From assembly GCA_033856535.1 (NCBI GenBank), contig JAWVEV010000022.1:1-11241 (forward strand): DNA of 11,241 nt. The letters run 5' to 3'. Each line of letters begins with the position of its first letter. Position 1 is the stretch's first letter. A model generated the notes under the pieces. The model saw only the letters and a program-made list of their open reading frames with translations, had not been told where the DNA came from and made no database searches. The DNA comes from JAWVEV01 sp033856535 (lineage in GTDB: Bacteria; Actinomycetota; Thermoleophilia; Miltoncostaeales; Miltoncostaeaceae). Positions 1 to 6,845 of the stretch are shown here, piece by piece. The position numbers and the translations under genes are program-made.

Positions 1-30
1 CCGATCGGCGCCGCCGCCGCACCTCCGGTC

Positions 31-303
31 TCAGGCGGGGGCCGCCACCGGCAGGCCGAACGCCATCGACTCCTCGATCGCGAAGTAGCTGTTCTCGGCG
101 ACCCCCGCCGTGATCGGGTCCAGGTAGTCGCGCACGGCCTCGAGCGACGGCGTCTCCCAGAGGCAGATCACCGCGGTCAGGTCGGTGCTTGGGTAGAAGG
201 TCAGCGCCCGCACGCCGGGCGGGCCGCCGAGGGCGACATCCTTCGGGTCCATCGACGTGAAGCGCTCGCGGTCCAGGATGCGGTGCTGGGCGACGACGTG
301 CAT
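31..303 (-). CDS. Small hypothetical protein, possible dimeric alpha/beta-barrel fold
   Basis: A 90-residue protein beginning MHVVAQHRILDRERF and ending in TGA. The pattern is a first strand (HVVAQHRI), a helix containing the DRERF segment, a PPGV turn, a second strand near residues 33-37 (ALTFY), a third strand (AVICLWE, about 43-50), a helix (SLEAVRDYLDPI, about 53-64), then a NSYFAIEE strand. This order and length resemble small ferredoxin-like stress or antibiotic-monooxygenase-type barrels, but no catalytic residue is evident. The start is supported by AGGAGG eight bases upstream, the best ribosome binding site in the window. It lies 131 bases downstream of the LuxR-type regulator. I recall similar small proteins near such regulators in actinobacteria, but only from memory. 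The fold is inferred by eye and the function is unknown. Confidence 0.85.
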   Translation of the reverse strand: MHVVAQHRILDRERFTSMDPKDVALGGPPGVRALTFYPSTDLTAVICLWETPSLEAVRDYLDPITAGVAENSYFAIEESMAFGLPVAAPA

Positions 304-311
304 CTCGTGCT

Positions 312-317
312 CCTCCT
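312..317 (-). promoter_or_regulatory. Strong Shine-Dalgarno site for the 90-aa gene
   Basis: On the minus strand this reads AGGAGG, eight bases before the ATG at 303-301. It fixes the start of the 31-303 gene. It contrasts with the weak or absent sites before the other genes, which suggests this gene is translated independently and well. Confidence 0.75.
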
Positions 318-326
318 CGCGGCGGG

Positions 327-345
327 CCGCCGGCGGCGCCGGCGG
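327..345 (-). repeat. Perfect 7-bp inverted repeat with 5-base loop upstream of the 90-aa gene
   Basis: Arms CCGCCGG (327-333) and CCGGCGG (339-345) flank CGGCG on the plus strand. In minus-strand RNA this would be a GC hairpin about 10 bases before the AGGAGG site of the 31-303 gene. No U-run follows it in the transcribed direction, so it is not a classical intrinsic terminator. It could end the regulator transcript, affect access to the ribosome binding site, or be chance in GC-rich DNA. Confidence 0.3.
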
Positions 346-434
346 GGTGTGGGATCACCCTCCCCCGGCGCCCGGTCGCGGCGCGTCGGTGGAAGGGCCC
401 ATTCGCGCGGACACGGCGACATGGGTACCGCTCG

Positions 435-2087
435 CTACCCGGCCTCCTCCCCGCCGATCAGCCCGCGCTCGTAGGCCCAGGCCGTGGCGGCCGCCCGCGT
501 CGGGACGCGGAGCTTGGTGAGGATGTTGCTCACGTGGCGGTCGACGGTGCGCTCGCTGAGCACCAGCTCCTCGGCGATGCGCCGGTTGCTGGCGCCGGTG
601 GCGACGAGGCGGAGCACCTGCAGCTCCCGGGCGGTCAGGCCGCCGGGGTGGCCCGGCGGCGCCGGCTCCGTGAGCGCGGCCGCCCGGGCGGCGTCGGCGG
701 TGGCGCCGAGCGCGGCGAAGCCCGCCCGGGCCGCCTCGAGCTCCAGCCCGGCGGCCTCGGCGTCACCGAGCGCCCGGCAGGCGAGGCCGACCAGCACCCG
801 CGCCTGGGCCGACTCGTACGGGGCCTCCAGGTCGTCCCAGGTGCGCCAGGCGCGGCGCAGCGCCGGCAGCGCCCGGGCCGGATCGCCCTCGGCCAGCGCC
901 ACCGCCCCCCGCGCCTGGGCGCCCATCGCCTCGAGGGCGTCGCACCCCTGCGCGGCGGCGATCGCCTCGAGCTCGCGGCCGGCGGCCGCGGCCTCCTCGC
1001 GCGCGCCGACGGCGAGCATCACCTCGACGCAGGCCGGGAGCAGCGCCGCCCGCGCGAGCCGCTCGCCGGTCTCGACCAGCGCCCGCCGGATCGCCGCGGC
1101 GGCCGCCGCGCCGTCGCCCTGGGCCAGCCGCAGGAGCGCCAGGCCGGGCTGCGGCTCGCGCCCGAGCAGGCCGGCGGCGCGGTAGGCCACCTCGGCCGCG
1201 GCCGTCTCGCCGCGCAGGCGCAGCAGCTCGCCCTGGCGGTAGTGGGCCTCGCCGGCGGCCCGGGCGCTGCCGGCCAGGCGGTCGGCCGCGCGCCGCGCCT
1301 CCTCCAGGGCGTCGGCCCAGGCCCCGCGCAGCTGCATCACCTCGGCGCGGTGCACCAGGCAGCGCCCGGTGAAGGAGACCATGTCGGGCTGCGACGCCCA
1401 CCAGAGCGACAGCGCCGCGGTCCAGTCGCAGGCCCGGCGCAGCTCGTAGACGCGCTGGCAGAACGAGATCGTGTTGCAGTAGATGAGCCCGGTCACCACC
1501 GGCGAGAGCTCGCCGGCGGTCACGGCCACCATGGTCTCGTCGATCAGGCGCAGGCCCTCCTCCGTCCGCCCCTGGCGCACCAGGGCGTGACCCTGCTCCT
1601 GCACCACGAGCGAGAACAGGTCCCGGTCGCCGAACCGCGCGGCGATTTCCGCCGCCTCGGTCGCCACGGCGTGGGCCGCCTCGGGATCGCCGGCCGCGAC
1701 GTGGCCGAGCAGCTCCGGGATGAGCAGGTAGCCGCGCGCGACGCAGTCGAGGCCGCCCTCCTCGACCAGCCGCCGCCCCCGCCCGAACCAGCCCGTCGCC
1801 GGGCCGACCTCGCCGCGCGGAAAGAGGTTCAGCCCGATCCAGAAGGCGCAGCCGGCGGCGCGGGCCGGGTCGCCGGCGTCGAGGTGCGCCCGGTGTGCGC
1901 GCTCGAGCGCGTGGACGTAGTCGTCGTCGCGGCCGAGCATGAAGCTCGCCAGCGCGAGCAGCTCGAGGTCCTCGGCCCCGAGCGGATCGGCGCGGTCGGC
2001 CGCCGCGAGGGCCTCGCGGGCGTCGACCCATGCCCTCCGCGCGCAGAGGTCCCGCCCCCGCTCGAGCTGCCCGGCCGCGTCGGCCAC
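435..2087 (-). CDS. LuxR-family transcriptional regulator with a TPR-like helical sensor region
   Basis: A 550-residue protein starting at GTG (MADAAGQLERGRDL) and ending in TAG. Residues 1-470 are a run of Ala/Leu/Arg-rich amphipathic helix pairs of TPR type. Residues about 483-543 form a GerE/LuxR helix-turn-helix: LTARELQVLRL opens it, followed by GASNRRIAEEL, the recognition-helix segment SERTVDRHVSNI and LTKLRVPTRAAA. No Walker A motif or receiver-domain Asp is visible, so this is neither a full MalT/LAL ATPase nor a two-component response regulator. The family is common in actinobacteria, where the helical region presumably senses a ligand or partner, but the signal here is unknown. No good Shine-Dalgarno site precedes the GTG; only a GGGGG run lies about 15 bases upstream. 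It starts 36 bases after the SDR gene, so co-transcription is possible. Eight cysteines are scattered through the helical region, as expected for a cytoplasmic protein. Confidence 0.92.
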   Translation of the reverse strand: MADAAGQLERGRDLCARRAWVDAREALAAADRADPLGAEDLELLALASFMLGRDDDYVHALERAHRAHLDAGDPARAAGCAFWIGLNLFPRGEVGPATGWFGRGRRLVEEGGLDCVARGYLLIPELLGHVAAGDPEAAHAVATEAAEIAARFGDRDLFSLVVQEQGHALVRQGRTEEGLRLIDETMVAVTAGELSPVVTGLIYCNTISFCQRVYELRRACDWTAALSLWWASQPDMVSFTGRCLVHRAEVMQLRGAWADALEEARRAADRLAGSARAAGEAHYRQGELLRLRGETAAAEVAYRAAGLLGREPQPGLALLRLAQGDGAAAAAAIRRALVETGERLARAALLPACVEVMLAVGAREEAAAAGRELEAIAAAQGCDALEAMGAQARGAVALAEGDPARALPALRRAWRTWDDLEAPYESAQARVLVGLACRALGDAEAAGLELEAARAGFAALGATADAARAAALTEPAPPGHPGGLTARELQVLRLVATGASNRRIAEELVLSERTVDRHVSNILTKLRVPTRAAATAWAYERGLIGGEEAG

Positions 2088-2123
2088 GTCGGGTCGACGC
2101 TACCCCCGACCGCCCCCCGCGGG

Positions 2124-2819
2124 CTACGCCCGGCCGTACACCGGGATCGCGGCGCCGGTGACCGCGCGGGACTCCTCGGAGCAGAGGAAGGCGATCACGG
2201 CTCCGAGATCCGCCGGGGACACCCAGCGCGCCGGATCGGCGTCGGGCATCGCCGCACGGTTGGCGGGCGTGTCGATCACGCTCGGCAGCACGCAGTTCAC
2301 GCAGACGCCGTCGCCCTTGACCTCCTCCGAGGCCGCCTCGACCAGCGCGATCACGCCGGCCTTCGAGGCGGCGTAGGCGCTCGCGCCGGCGAAGGGCCGG
2401 CGCGCGGTCCGGCTGCTCACGGCGACCACCCGCCCGCCGCCGCGCGCGGTCATGCCGGGCAGGACGGCGCGCATGGCCAGCGCGGCCGAGCGCAGGTTGA
2501 GCGCGAACTGGCGGTCCCAGCCGGCCATGTCCATGCCGGCCACCGGCGCGCCGTCGAGGTAGCCGCCCACCAGGTGGACGAACGCCCAGACGCCGTCGGG
2601 GCGGCCCTCCAACAGCCGGGCCAGGTCGGCCTCGTCGCCCACGTCGGCGCGCTCGAGGAGCACGCGGTCGCGCAGGTCCTCGGGGAAGCGCTCGACCTCG
2701 GCCGGCACGATCCAGGTCACGACGACGTCGTGCCCGGCCTCCACCAGCGCACGCACCACGCCGACGCCGAGCCCGCCGGTGCCCCCGGTCACGATCGTGG
2801 CTCCCGTCCCCCGGCTCAT
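2124..2819 (-). CDS. Short-chain dehydrogenase/reductase (SDR family)
   Basis: A 231-residue Rossmann-fold oxidoreductase, probably using NAD(P)H on an unidentified carbonyl or alcohol. The nucleotide-binding motif TGGTGGLG is at residues 11-18, and an ADV motif at 58-60 matches the adenine-contacting Asp. The catalytic set is N108, S136, Y149 and K153, with classical spacing (S to Y 13, Y to K 4). The usual NNAG motif after beta-4 is replaced by HLVGGY (82-87), as in some atypical or dihydropteridine-reductase-like SDRs. The second strand ends in Trp (VVVTW) rather than the Asp that marks strict NAD use. The C-terminal TGAAIPVYG segment (221-229) is typical of the family. The ATG lies 10 bases after the stop of the secreted repeat protein with no Shine-Dalgarno site between them, suggesting translational coupling or leaderless expression. 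The substrate cannot be assigned. Confidence 0.92.
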   Translation of the reverse strand: MSRGTGATIVTGGTGGLGVGVVRALVEAGHDVVVTWIVPAEVERFPEDLRDRVLLERADVGDEADLARLLEGRPDGVWAFVHLVGGYLDGAPVAGMDMAGWDRQFALNLRSAALAMRAVLPGMTARGGGRVVAVSSRTARRPFAGASAYAASKAGVIALVEAASEEVKGDGVCVNCVLPSVIDTPANRAAMPDADPARWVSPADLGAVIAFLCSEESRAVTGAAIPVYGRA

Positions 2820-2829
2820 GGCGGGGAGG

Positions 2830-5800
2830 CTACGCCGCGGGGCGCAGGGCGGGGCGGACCGCGACCTTGACGATCGTGGCCTTCGCGCTCCCGCCCCGGA
2901 GCCGCGCGACCCAGGCGGTGGTGGCCGCGCCGGCGACGTCGATGCTCGCGCTGACGGCGGCGACGCCCCGCTCCGGCCCGGACGCGGTCTCGAGCGGGCG
3001 CCAGGCCAGGCGGCCGGCGGGCCGCAGGCGGGCGAGCGCGCGGGCCGAGCCGCCGACGCCCTGGCTCCAGGCCACGACGGCGTCGCCGCGGGCGTTCATC
3101 GCCAGCGACGGCTCGCCGGCGCTCGGGCCGGGCGGGCCCTCGGTCGGCCCCTTCGGGGAGAGCCAGAAGGGCGCCTCCCAGGTCGCCTCGCCGGCCCGCT
3201 TGGCGATGGTCAGCACGCGGTGGTTGTAGGTCTCCACGTCGAAGGCCCGCACCGCGACCAGGGCGTTGCCCGACCCGTCGAGCGCGACCTCGGCCCCGCT
3301 CGCCGGGTAGCGCCCGGGCGGGGCGATCCGCTCCGGCGCGCCCCAGGTGCCGTCGGCGCCGCGGAGGGCGGCGTAGAGCCCGTTGCCGACCCACACGGCC
3401 ACGGCCTGGCCGGCGTCGTTCACCGCGATCCGCGCGCCCGCGCCGGCCGCGGTGAGCGAGGCGGGGACCAGCGTCACCGGGGTGGTGAAGCCGCCGGCGA
3501 CGGGCCGGGCGGCCGCCGTGATCTGCCCGACGGGGCTCGAGCCCCAGGTCGCGGTCGCGCCGCCGTTCGCGGATGCCGCGACCCGGACGTTCTCGACGGC
3601 CGCGATCGCCCCCGCGTCGAGCGCGGCGGGCGCGCCGAAGCCGCCGCCCGGCGCCCGGGTCGCCACGCGGGGCCGGAAGGGTCCCTGGCCGGCGTCGCAG
3701 AGGCAGGACCAGACGGCGACCGCCGACCCGTCGGCGGCGATCGCCACGTCGGGGTCGAGGTTCCCGGTGCCGGCCTCGCCGAGCGTCGCCGGCGCCGACC
3801 AGGCCCTCGCCCGGCGGCCGAGCAGGATCGCCTGCACCGACGACGCGCCGAGGGAGCCGCCGCGCCGCGCCCACGCGGCGACCGCGTCGCCCGCCGCGTT
3901 CATCGCGACCCGCGGGCCGCCGGGGAAGGTGCTGGTGACGATCGGCCCCATGCGCCTGGCGGTCCCCCAGGGTCTGGCGCCCGAGGGCCGGAGCGCCGTG
4001 ACCACCTCGGCGCGGCCGAGCGCCCCGCGCTGTACCTGCCACACCGCGGCCGCGCGGCCGCCGTTGCCGGTGGCCAGGTCGAGCAGCGACGCGCCGAGGC
4101 CCTCCGAGCCGGGCACGGCGACCGGGCGCCGCCAGGCCGCCTTCAGGCGCGGCGGCCGGGGCGGGCGTGGCGTGGCGGCGCCGCGCGCGATCTCGCGCAG
4201 GTCGATGCGCCGAACGACCGCCTCCTCGGCGGACGCGGCCCAGACCGCGCCCTCGCCCACGTCCACGAAGGCCGGGGGCAGGCCGATGGTGACCGGGTTT
4301 CCGATCGGCTTCAGCGTGCGGGCGCTCAGCCGCACCAGGCGCGAGTTGAGCCGCGCGTCGGCCGGGTCGATCCCGGACGTGTTGGCGTCCTGCAGCACCC
4401 AGAGGTCGGTCCCCTCGGGGATCAACGCGGTGCAGCGATAGCGCGGCACGCCGCCGACGGACGTCGACTTGGCGAGACGGCCGACGCCGGTCGCGGTGAC
4501 GAGGCCGCAGCCGCCGGTGCCGGCGAGGCCGGTGACGGTGTCCCCGCCGGCCGCCAGGGCCGCGCCCCCGCCGATCTCGGCCAGCCGCCCGGTGCGCGGG
4601 TCGAGCCGCGTGGCGGTCCCGGCCCGGTCGAAGAACTTGGTGAACCAGACGTAGCGGCGGCCGACCGCGATGCCGTCGACGGTGGCGGCCTCGTCGGCCC
4701 CCCTCACCACGGTGAAGCGCTGCGAGACGACGTTGATCGCCGGCTCGATGCGCGCCACGCGCTGCTCGCTGCACGGGGCGCCGGGATCGAGGCTGCGCTC
4801 GCACTCGACGGTCCAGACGCCGGCCGGGCCGGCCCCGATGGCGCCGGTCGAGATCACCGGGACCTCGGCCGCGATCGCGCCGGTGGCCGGGTCGAGCCGC
4901 ACGATCCCCCGGTCGAACGCGGTCCCGCGGCTCACCCAGACCGCCTCGGGCCCCACGGCGAGCCCGACGGCGCTCCCCACGGCGGTCGGCGCGCCGGTCG
5001 GCCGGCCGGTGCGCGGGTCCAGCCGCAGCACCTCGTCCTGGCCGTCCTCGCCGGTCGTGAGCACCCAGACGGCGCCCAGCCCGACGGCGACGGCCTTCGG
5101 GCGGATGCCGGCGGCGATCAGCGCCCGCCGGGGCTGCGCGATCTGGATCGTGATGCTCGGCGAGAAGGCCGGCTGGCCGCGGTCGGCGTAGGCGAGGCGG
5201 AAGACGCCCTTGCCCGGGAACGTGAGCCGCAGGGGGATCTCCCCGGCGGTCCCGTTGACCGTGACGGTCTGCGGGGTGTCCTGGAAGGCGCCGCGCGACT
5301 GCTGCTGCAGGCGCACGGTGAGGCCCTCGGCGAAGCCGTCGACCGCCAGCCGCAGGCGGGCCAGGCTGCCCTGCACCGCCGTGCGCGGGGCGCGGTCGAT
5401 GCGTACGGCGACCGGGGAGGCGTCGAGCGTCGGGCCGGCGCGCTCGGTGTAGTCGGCGGTCCGGAGGACGCCGGTCAGGCCGACCGCCGCGGCGGACTCG
5501 ATCCACGCCGCCACCGCATCGCCGCCGGGCCCGAGCGCGGCGACCTGGCTGCCCAGGCCGGAGTCCGGCGCCGAGATCGTGGCCGCCGGGCCGAAGGGCG
5601 CGTCTCCGGCCGGCTTCACGGCGGCGCGGACCACCCGCGCGCCGTCGATGCCGCCGGCGGCCCAGATCGCCACCGCCCCCCCGGACGGACCCGAGGCGCC
5701 GAGCCCGCCGGGCAGCGGGCTCACCGACGCGCCGAACGCCCCGAGCCCCTGCGCCGCGCCGAAGCCGGCGCCGGGCGGCCGCGTGCGGGCGACCACGCCG

Positions 5801-6789
5801 CCCTGGTCGGACGCGGTCCAGAGGACCGTCGCGGTGCCGTCCGGCTCGACCACCGCGCGCGGGCGCGGGCTGACCCCGTCGCCGGAGCCCAGCCGCTGGG
5901 GCGCCGCCCAGGCGCTCGTGCCGTCGGGGCGGAACGCCGCCTGCACGTCGGGCGCAGCACCGGTGGCGGCGAGCCAGGCGACCAGCGTCTGGCCGGTCGG
6001 GCCGATCGCGATCGAGGGCTCCGAGGTGCGCGCGTCGACGCCCGAGATCGTCGTCTCGGGGGCCCACGGCGCGGCCTGGCCGGGGCGCTCGCGCACGCGG
6101 ACGGTGCGCTGGAACGAGCCCACCGGCCCAGCGGTGAACGCCACCACGACGCGTCCGTTCGCGCCGGCGGCCTCGGTCACCAGCGCGTGCTCGTTCGGCG
6201 CGGAGAGGATCTCGGGCGCGCCCCAGGTGCCGCCCGCGGGCCGGGAGCTCACGAAGGCGGTCGATCCGGTGCCCGGCGCGGTGGCGGCGCTCCACGCGAC
6301 CACGAAGCCTCCGAGGCCGTCGCCGGTCAGGGCGTGGAAGTGGACGTCGGCCTGCGGGCCGGGGATCGGCTGGGCGGGGCCGAAGCCCGCCACGCCGGCG
6401 GTGCGCACGGACGTGAACAGGTTCGCCGAGCTCGGGTCCCCCGGGGTCGGCACGGTCCAGAGCACGCCCACCGAGCCGGCCGGGTCGATCGCGAGGCCGG
6501 TGACCGCGCCGGCCCCGGGCGCCGAGACGTCGACCGGAGCGCCCCAGGTGGCCGACCCCGGGGGCCGGCGCGCGACGCGAACGACCCCGCCGGCGGGAGT
6601 CTGGGCGACCCAGGCCATGGTCCCGACGCCGCCGTTCCCGATCACGACCTGCGGGGTCGAGGCCCCCTCGCCCGCCGGCGTCAGATCCTGCGGCGCGAGC
6701 CAGCGCGGCGCCGCCGCCGCCAGGGACGGGACGAGCGCGAGCAGCGCCAGCGCGAGGAGCGCCAGGACCGGCAGGCGGGTGCGGGTCAT
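2830..6789 (-). CDS. Giant secreted multi-propeller repeat protein, copy B
   Basis: A 1,319-residue protein with a Sec signal peptide: MTRTR, then a Leu/Ala core, with likely cleavage after A26 or A27 before PRWLAP. Residues 28-450 hold eight repeats of about 53 residues. Each has a W/F-x-A-P strand (W30, W82, F136, W189, W242, W294, F343, F399) followed by an A-x-x-W strand (W60, W111, W166, F218, W272, W324, W376, W429). Residues about 455-552 look like an Ig-type beta domain. Residues 560-865 carry seven Vgb/YVTN-like blades (W575, W618, W659, W715, a degenerate one near 753, W797, W850) with R-L-D-P-x-T-G turns. After a Pro/Arg linker, residues 884-1317 hold eight more repeats (W886, W941, W997, F1051, F1101, W1149, W1204, W1263). 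The six cysteines are C663, C673, C761, C786, C1029 and C1031. No LPXTG, lipobox, C-terminal helix, clear Asp-box or Vgb lyase catalytic set is seen. An extracellular binding or scaffold role is inferred; the true function is unknown. Confidence 0.93.
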   Translation of the reverse strand: MTRTRLPVLALLALALLALVPSLAAAAPRWLAPQDLTPAGEGASTPQVVIGNGGVGTMAWVAQTPAGGVVRVARRPPGSATWGAPVDVSAPGAGAVTGLAIDPAGSVGVLWTVPTPGDPSSANLFTSVRTAGVAGFGPAQPIPGPQADVHFHALTGDGLGGFVVAWSAATAPGTGSTAFVSSRPAGGTWGAPEILSAPNEHALVTEAAGANGRVVVAFTAGPVGSFQRTVRVRERPGQAAPWAPETTISGVDARTSEPSIAIGPTGQTLVAWLAATGAAPDVQAAFRPDGTSAWAAPQRLGSGDGVSPRPRAVVEPDGTATVLWTASDQGGVVARTRPPGAGFGAAQGLGAFGASVSPLPGGLGASGPSGGAVAIWAAGGIDGARVVRAAVKPAGDAPFGPAATISAPDSGLGSQVAALGPGGDAVAAWIESAAAVGLTGVLRTADYTERAGPTLDASPVAVRIDRAPRTAVQGSLARLRLAVDGFAEGLTVRLQQQSRGAFQDTPQTVTVNGTAGEIPLRLTFPGKGVFRLAYADRGQPAFSPSITIQIAQPRRALIAAGIRPKAVAVGLGAVWVLTTGEDGQDEVLRLDPRTGRPTGAPTAVGSAVGLAVGPEAVWVSRGTAFDRGIVRLDPATGAIAAEVPVISTGAIGAGPAGVWTVECERSLDPGAPCSEQRVARIEPAINVVSQRFTVVRGADEAATVDGIAVGRRYVWFTKFFDRAGTATRLDPRTGRLAEIGGGAALAAGGDTVTGLAGTGGCGLVTATGVGRLAKSTSVGGVPRYRCTALIPEGTDLWVLQDANTSGIDPADARLNSRLVRLSARTLKPIGNPVTIGLPPAFVDVGEGAVWAASAEEAVVRRIDLREIARGAATPRPPRPPRLKAAWRRPVAVPGSEGLGASLLDLATGNGGRAAAVWQVQRGALGRAEVVTALRPSGARPWGTARRMGPIVTSTFPGGPRVAMNAAGDAVAAWARRGGSLGASSVQAILLGRRARAWSAPATLGEAGTGNLDPDVAIAADGSAVAVWSCLCDAGQGPFRPRVATRAPGGGFGAPAALDAGAIAAVENVRVAASANGGATATWGSSPVGQITAAARPVAGGFTTPVTLVPASLTAAGAGARIAVNDAGQAVAVWVGNGLYAALRGADGTWGAPERIAPPGRYPASGAEVALDGSGNALVAVRAFDVETYNHRVLTIAKRAGEATWEAPFWLSPKGPTEGPPGPSAGEPSLAMNARGDAVVAWSQGVGGSARALARLRPAGRLAWRPLETASGPERGVAAVSASIDVAGAATTAWVARLRGGSAKATIVKVAVRPALRPAA
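3067..3159 (-). repeat. Most conserved segment of the tandem paralogues, copy B
   Basis: These 93 bases encode residues 1211-1241: S-P-K-G-P, then G-P-P-G-P-S-A-G-E-P-S, then A-M-N-A-R-G-D-A-V and a closing A-W. Against 7083-7175 I count about 11 mismatches by hand, including one exact run of 24 bases. It sits in the seventh repeat of the C-terminal domain, where the repeat is about 7 residues longer than usual. Confidence 0.7.
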
Positions 6790-6798
6790 GCGCCACTC

Positions 6799-6804
6799 AA
6801 GTTA
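6799..6804 (-). promoter_or_regulatory. Possible -10 element (TAACTT) for copy B
   Basis: The 56-base gap between the two giant genes contains a short AT-richer island. On the minus strand it reads GAATAACTT, and TAACTT fits the actinobacterial TANNNT form. It ends nine bases before the ATG at 6789, so a transcript from it would be nearly leaderless. That would fit the lack of a good Shine-Dalgarno site (only GAG in GAGTGG). No convincing -35 element is seen. Confidence 0.2.
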
Positions 6805-6845
6805 TTCGTTTCGCAGGGCGATGCGCACCCGGATGCGAGGCGCGG

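Noticed and set aside
534..2870. A long plus-strand open frame (778 codons) opposite the regulator and SDR genes
   Set aside because: Low-complexity Gly/Arg/Ala/Leu composition, and both opposing minus-strand genes carry complete, recognisable family motifs.
2830..6789. Annotating the giants as sialidases or as virginiamycin B lyase
   Set aside because: The repeats resemble BNR-like and Vgb-like propellers, but I see no clear S-x-D-x-G-x-T-W Asp-boxes, sialidase Arg triad or lyase His/Glu set. Only the fold type is supported.
2816..6796. A second minus-strand open frame (1,326 codons) overlapping copy B almost exactly
   Set aside because: It is an Arg-rich frame-shifted shadow of copy B with no recognisable domains. 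The accepted frame has a signal peptide and a full-length homologue next door.
6805..6845. Possible terminator after copy A (CGCATCCGGGTGCG on the minus strand)
   Set aside because: The stem is only four or five pairs with a mismatch and no U-run follows.
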